9,365 bases of DNA. Source: Ilumatobacteraceae bacterium. Lineage in GTDB: Bacteria > Actinomycetota > Acidimicrobiia > Acidimicrobiales > Ilumatobacteraceae. This document shows positions 6,912 to 9,365 of this stretch, in pieces; the first letter of the stretch is position 1, and each line of letters opens with the position of its first letter. Location: contig JAENVT010000315.1 in the NCBI GenBank assembly GCA_016650435.1, positions 1-9,365 on the forward strand, read 5' to 3'. The notes below the pieces were generated by a model, which saw nothing but the letters and a program-made list of their open reading frames with translations, was not told where the DNA came from and made no database searches. The position numbers and the translations under genes are program-made.

Positions 6912-7862
6912 ATGGCGGACCAGGTAGCCAGCGTATTCCACGCGTTGATCGACAACGTCGAGAGCATTGTGCGTGGCAAGGCCGAATCGATTCGGATGGC
7001 GTTGTGCTGCCTGCTCACCGAAGGCCATCTGCTGATCGACGACGTTCCCGGCACCGGCAAGACGTCGATGGCGAAAGCCATTGCCGGATCGATTGCCGGC
7101 TCGTGGAAGAGGGTGCAGTTCACACCCGACTTGCTGCCCAGCGATGTCACCGGGGTGATGGTCTTCGACCAGCGCACCTCGTCGTTCTCGTTCCGTCAGG
7201 GCCCGGTGTTCACCAACGTGCTGATCGGCGACGAGATCAACCGAGCCAGCCCGAAGACCCAGTCGGCACTGCTCGAGGTGATGGAGGAGCGTCAAGTCAC
7301 AGCCGACGGTGTTCCTCACCTCGTTCCCAGGCCGTTCTTCGTCATCGCCACCCAGAACCCGCGTGACTTTCACGGGACATTTCCTTTGCCTGACGTGCAA
7401 CTCGACCGATTCGCGATGAAGCTGTCGCTCGGCTATGCGGATCAGGCAACGGAGGTCATCGTGCTCGAGTCATACCGACGCGAGAATCGCGATCGTGGCG
7501 TGCCGGCAGTCACCAACGCCACGCAGCTCGAGCAGCTCATTGCCGCCATCGAAGGGATCGAGGTCGTGCACAGCATCAACGACTACATCGTCCGTCTGGC
7601 CAATGCCACCCGTGCCCATCCCGATCTTCGGCTCGGTGTCTCGACTCGTGGAACGCTGTCGCTGATGCGCGTCGCCAAGGCGTACGCGGCGTCTGAGCAG
7701 CGCGGCTACGTGACCCCCGACGACATCAAGACCCTCATCGAGCCGGTCTTCGGTCACCGCATTTCGCTCAGCTCCGAGGCCGAGCTGCGCGGTGTGCGAA
7801 GTGAACAGGTCTTGGCAGAGATCGTCGACGACATCGCAGTACCCCGCCACCGCGAAGGATGA
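6912..7862 (+). CDS. MoxR-family AAA+ ATPase
   Basis: A 316-residue cytosolic chaperone-like AAA+ ATPase of about the usual MoxR length. Visible motifs: Walker A DVPGTGKTS (44-52), the MoxR signature around FTPDLLPSDVTG (70-81), a pore-side segment FRQGPVFTNV (94-103), Walker B VLIGDEINRASPKTQSALLE (103-122), sensor 1 IATQNP (145-150), the arginine-finger segment LPDVQLDRF (159-167), and a lid domain with sensor 2 in GVSTRGTLSLMR (242-253). MoxR proteins are thought to act as maturation or remodelling factors for partners with vWA-like domains, and the next gene encodes such a partner (DUF58). The start at ATG 6912 is fixed by an in-frame stop at 6891-6893. It is the first gene of a plus-strand operon, divergent from the EssC-like operon, and its TGA lies four bases before the DUF58 GTG. 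Family call is very secure; the substrate is unknown. Confidence 0.96.
   Translation: MADQVASVFHALIDNVESIVRGKAESIRMALCCLLTEGHLLIDDVPGTGKTSMAKAIAGSIAGSWKRVQFTPDLLPSDVTGVMVFDQRTSSFSFRQGPVFTNVLIGDEINRASPKTQSALLEVMEERQVTADGVPHLVPRPFFVIATQNPRDFHGTFPLPDVQLDRFAMKLSLGYADQATEVIVLESYRRENRDRGVPAVTNATQLEQLIAAIEGIEVVHSINDYIVRLANATRAHPDLRLGVSTRGTLSLMRVAKAYAASEQRGYVTPDDIKTLIEPVFGHRISLSSEAELRGVRSEQVLAEIVDDIAVPRHREG
7854..7859 (+). promoter_or_regulatory. Ribosome binding site setting the DUF58 start
   Basis: GAAGGA lies at the very end of the moxR gene, seven bases before the GTG at 7867. It supports this GTG over the longer in-frame start at 7792, which would force a 71-bp overlap with moxR and add a non-conserved polar extension. 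Confidence 0.7.
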
Positions 7863-7866
7863 CGAC

Positions 7867-8982
7867 GTGCTGACTCGCACCGGGTTCGGCGTGTTGGTCG
7901 GCACTGTGATCTGCACGTTCTTCGGTTTGTTGTGGCGATACGAAGAACTCCTCGCCCTGGCAGCAGCGGGCGCCATAGCGGTGGGCTTTGCCTTGTACAC
8001 GTCACGCCGGCCAACGCGACACTCGGCGCGGCGGCGACTGATCACAGCTCGTGTTGCCCGCGGCGAGGTGGTGCACGTTCGCTACCAGATCTTCAATCAG
8101 ACGCAGCACCGCCTCGGCTCGACGCGTCTCACTGACGAGTTCCAGGGTGTTGTTCAGTCGTTCGAAGTGCCGACCCTGCCGAGGATGACTCGTCACGAAG
8201 TCGTGGCCCAGTTCGCCACTCGCCGCCGGGGAATCTTCCCGATCGGGCCGCTGGCGTTCGAACGCACCGATCAGCTGGGCCTGGCAGCTGCAAGCCGACC
8301 ATTGGGTCAGATGGGCACAGTCGTGGTTCACCCACGCGTGTACCCGTTGATCACCGCGTCTGGTGCGGTACGAGTGATCACGAACGACGCCGTGTTGCGC
8401 AGGCCCTCTGGCGACCCTCAGTCGGGGTTCCAGTCGCTGCGTGAATATCAGTATGGCGACGACACCCGGTTGATCCATTGGCCGACCTCGGCTCGTGCTG
8501 CAACGTTGATGATCCGCGAGTTCGTCGATCTTCGACGTCACGAGTTCACGGTCGTCATCGACACCTCCACTGAGGTTGCGACACCCGATGACTTCGAAGA
8601 GATCGTCGATGCCGGCGCGAGCGTGGCGGCGTTCGCCCTTCGTTCGGGGCTCGACGTGGTGGTCCGTTCGACGTCACGTCTACGGGCCGGTCGACCGTAC
8701 CCATTGGTCGACCAGTCCGAGATGCTCGATCTGCTGACGCCACTCGAGCAGGGCAGCGGCACCGATGTGCTTTCGGTAGCCAGCTTGTTCACGGGCGGGC
8801 TCGGAGGAGTCGCGGTGCTCGTGGTCACGGGACCGAAAGGGCCATCGTCGATCTTCTCGCATGGCGATCAGATCAGCGTGGCCAGGATTGGCGTCGGGGC
8901 CGAAACGGCAGGTCTCTCGTGTCCCGCGATCGCGGCACACGATGCTGCCCAGTTCGCCGAGCGGTGGGCGCAATGGAACTAG
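7867..8982 (+). CDS. DUF58 family membrane protein (vWA-like), MoxR partner
   Basis: 371 residues from GTG 7867. Two membrane segments at the N-terminus (about 7-23 and 27-44) with a very short turn place the rest in the cytoplasm, where MoxR acts. A β-rich middle part (60-160) is followed by the family's hallmark motif: LREYQYGDDTRLIHW (191-205) followed by an Arg-containing segment ending MIREF (215-219). Next comes a vWA-like fold starting at TVVIDTSTE (228-236). In this strand the metal-site pattern DxSxS reads D232-T-S234-T-E236, so the last serine is replaced by Glu; metal binding may be altered. The C-terminus (about 340-371) holds the last small β/α unit. DUF58 proteins are found with MoxR and transglutaminase-like membrane proteins in many bacteria, mostly with unclear function and some links to envelope integrity. 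The gene starts four bases after moxR and overlaps the next gene, so it is co-transcribed with both. Confidence 0.95.
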   Translation: MLTRTGFGVLVGTVICTFFGLLWRYEELLALAAAGAIAVGFALYTSRRPTRHSARRRLITARVARGEVVHVRYQIFNQTQHRLGSTRLTDEFQGVVQSFEVPTLPRMTRHEVVAQFATRRRGIFPIGPLAFERTDQLGLAAASRPLGQMGTVVVHPRVYPLITASGAVRVITNDAVLRRPSGDPQSGFQSLREYQYGDDTRLIHWPTSARAATLMIREFVDLRRHEFTVVIDTSTEVATPDDFEEIVDAGASVAAFALRSGLDVVVRSTSRLRAGRPYPLVDQSEMLDLLTPLEQGSGTDVLSVASLFTGGLGGVAVLVVTGPKGPSSIFSHGDQISVARIGVGAETAGLSCPAIAAHDAAQFAERWAQWN

Positions 8983-9365
8983 GCACCGGTCCCGGAATGA
9001 CCAACGGTCGCCGTACCGTGCGCGCCCTTGCTGTGCTGGTCTTCGGTGTCGGTCTTGCGCTCAGTGCCGCCCGAGTGGTCGGCACGCGATTCGAACCCGT
9101 CTTGCTGATTCCCGTGGGCGTTGCCCTCCTCGTTGGCTGGATCCTCACCCCGCAGCACCTCGTTGCCAGAGCCTTGGGCCAGGCTGTCGCGTTTGCCGGC
9201 ACGTGCATGCTCGTTTCCTATCTATCGGACGGCACGGCGGCCGACGCCGGTCGCGGTCTGCTCGATGGGCCGCGCCAGGTCATCACGACCTCGTGGCCAA
9301 GTCCACGGTTCCCGACGATCTTCGTCGCCCTCGCTGCCTTGACCTACCTGGCCTGCGCAGTATCG
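8973..9365 (+). CDS. TgpA-like (DUF3488/transglutaminase-type) membrane protein, N-terminal fragment
   Basis: An open frame of 131 codons without stop to the right edge, so the gene continues beyond the window. The start taken is ATG 8973, overlapping the DUF58 gene by 10 bp, with a weak GGTGGG four bases before it; ATG 8997, eight codons later, is an equally possible start. The fragment is strongly hydrophobic: helices at about 17-33, 43-58, 66-83 and one beginning near 114, with a loop containing LLDGPRQVITTSWPSP (96-111). This resembles the multi-helix N-terminal part of actinobacterial TgpA-type proteins, in which a helix bundle precedes an outward-facing transglutaminase-like cysteine domain. 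The catalytic part is not in the window. Position directly after MoxR and DUF58 supports the call, as this trio is a well-known gene order. Confidence 0.8.
   Translation, partial: MELGTGPGMTNGRRTVRALAVLVFGVGLALSAARVVGTRFEPVLLIPVGVALLVGWILTPQHLVARALGQAVAFAGTCMLVSYLSDGTAADAGRGLLDGPRQVITTSWPSPRFPTIFVALAALTYLACAVS

Noticed and set aside
6890..7366. A 158-residue frame starting at ATG 6890
   Set aside because: It overlaps moxR in another frame and has no family features; moxR's motifs are complete in its own frame.
7792..7866. A longer start (GTG 7792) for the DUF58 protein
   Set aside because: It would overlap moxR by 71 bp and add a polar extension before the first membrane helix; GTG 7867 has a good ribosome binding site.
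7470..8541. Minus-strand frames of 191 and 179 residues opposite moxR and DUF58
   Set aside because: Both are antisense to securely identified genes and show no family motifs.
1..9365. A complete canonical type VII secretion locus
   Set aside because: No WXG100 substrate, EccB/D/E-like membrane protein or mycosin is encoded in the window and there is no unassigned coding space for one; only the ATPase resembles T7SS.
1..9365. Mobile elements, CRISPR arrays, tRNA or rRNA genes
   Set aside because: No transposase or integrase frame, no regularly spaced repeats and no cloverleaf-like or rRNA sequence was seen; nearly all DNA is accounted for by the six genes.

Overview
The window comes from a high-GC, tightly packed bacterial chromosome. 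Gene content and protein style (an FHA/EssC-type FtsK-SpoIIIE ATPase, a MoxR–DUF58–transglutaminase cluster, an FtsH-like AAA protease, frequent GTG starts) point to an actinobacterium, perhaps a marine or soil Acidimicrobiia such as an Ilumatobacter relative. That taxonomic placement is inference; no rRNA or marker gene is present.

Layout. (1) Bases 1-1665, plus strand: the 3' part of an FtsH-like membrane AAA+ zinc protease, cut by the left edge. (2) Bases 1676-6732, minus strand: a two-gene operon. It holds a 1366-residue EssC/EccC-like multi-ATPase protein followed, with a 4-bp ATGA overlap, by a 319-residue protein that looks like a PilM/actin-fold protein. This operon converges on the protease gene with only 10 bp between stop codons, and a small hairpin spans the junction. 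(3) Bases 6733-6911: a 179-bp divergent intergenic region, the only substantial non-coding DNA, with promoter-like and repeated elements. (4) Bases 6912-9365, plus strand: a MoxR AAA+ ATPase, a DUF58 (vWA-like) membrane protein and the start of a TgpA-type multi-pass transglutaminase-like protein, which runs off the right edge. These three are packed with a 4-bp gap and then a 10-bp overlap, so they almost certainly form one operon.

How they may work together. MoxR, DUF58 and TgpA-like genes are a recurrent bacterial module linked to envelope processes; MoxR is thought to remodel partners through the vWA-like protein. The divergent ATPase operon looks like the motor part of a type VII secretion system (T7SS), but it lacks the usual transmembrane hairpin, the catalytic glutamate of the first motor domain and the P-loop of the second. 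Its partner looks like an actin-fold protein without recognisable nucleotide loops. The most interesting proposal is that this is a non-canonical, possibly soluble, T7SS-derived ATPase complex co-regulated with the MoxR module through the shared intergenic region. No WXG100 substrate, EccB/D/E-like membrane component or mycosin is in the window, so secretion itself is not shown.
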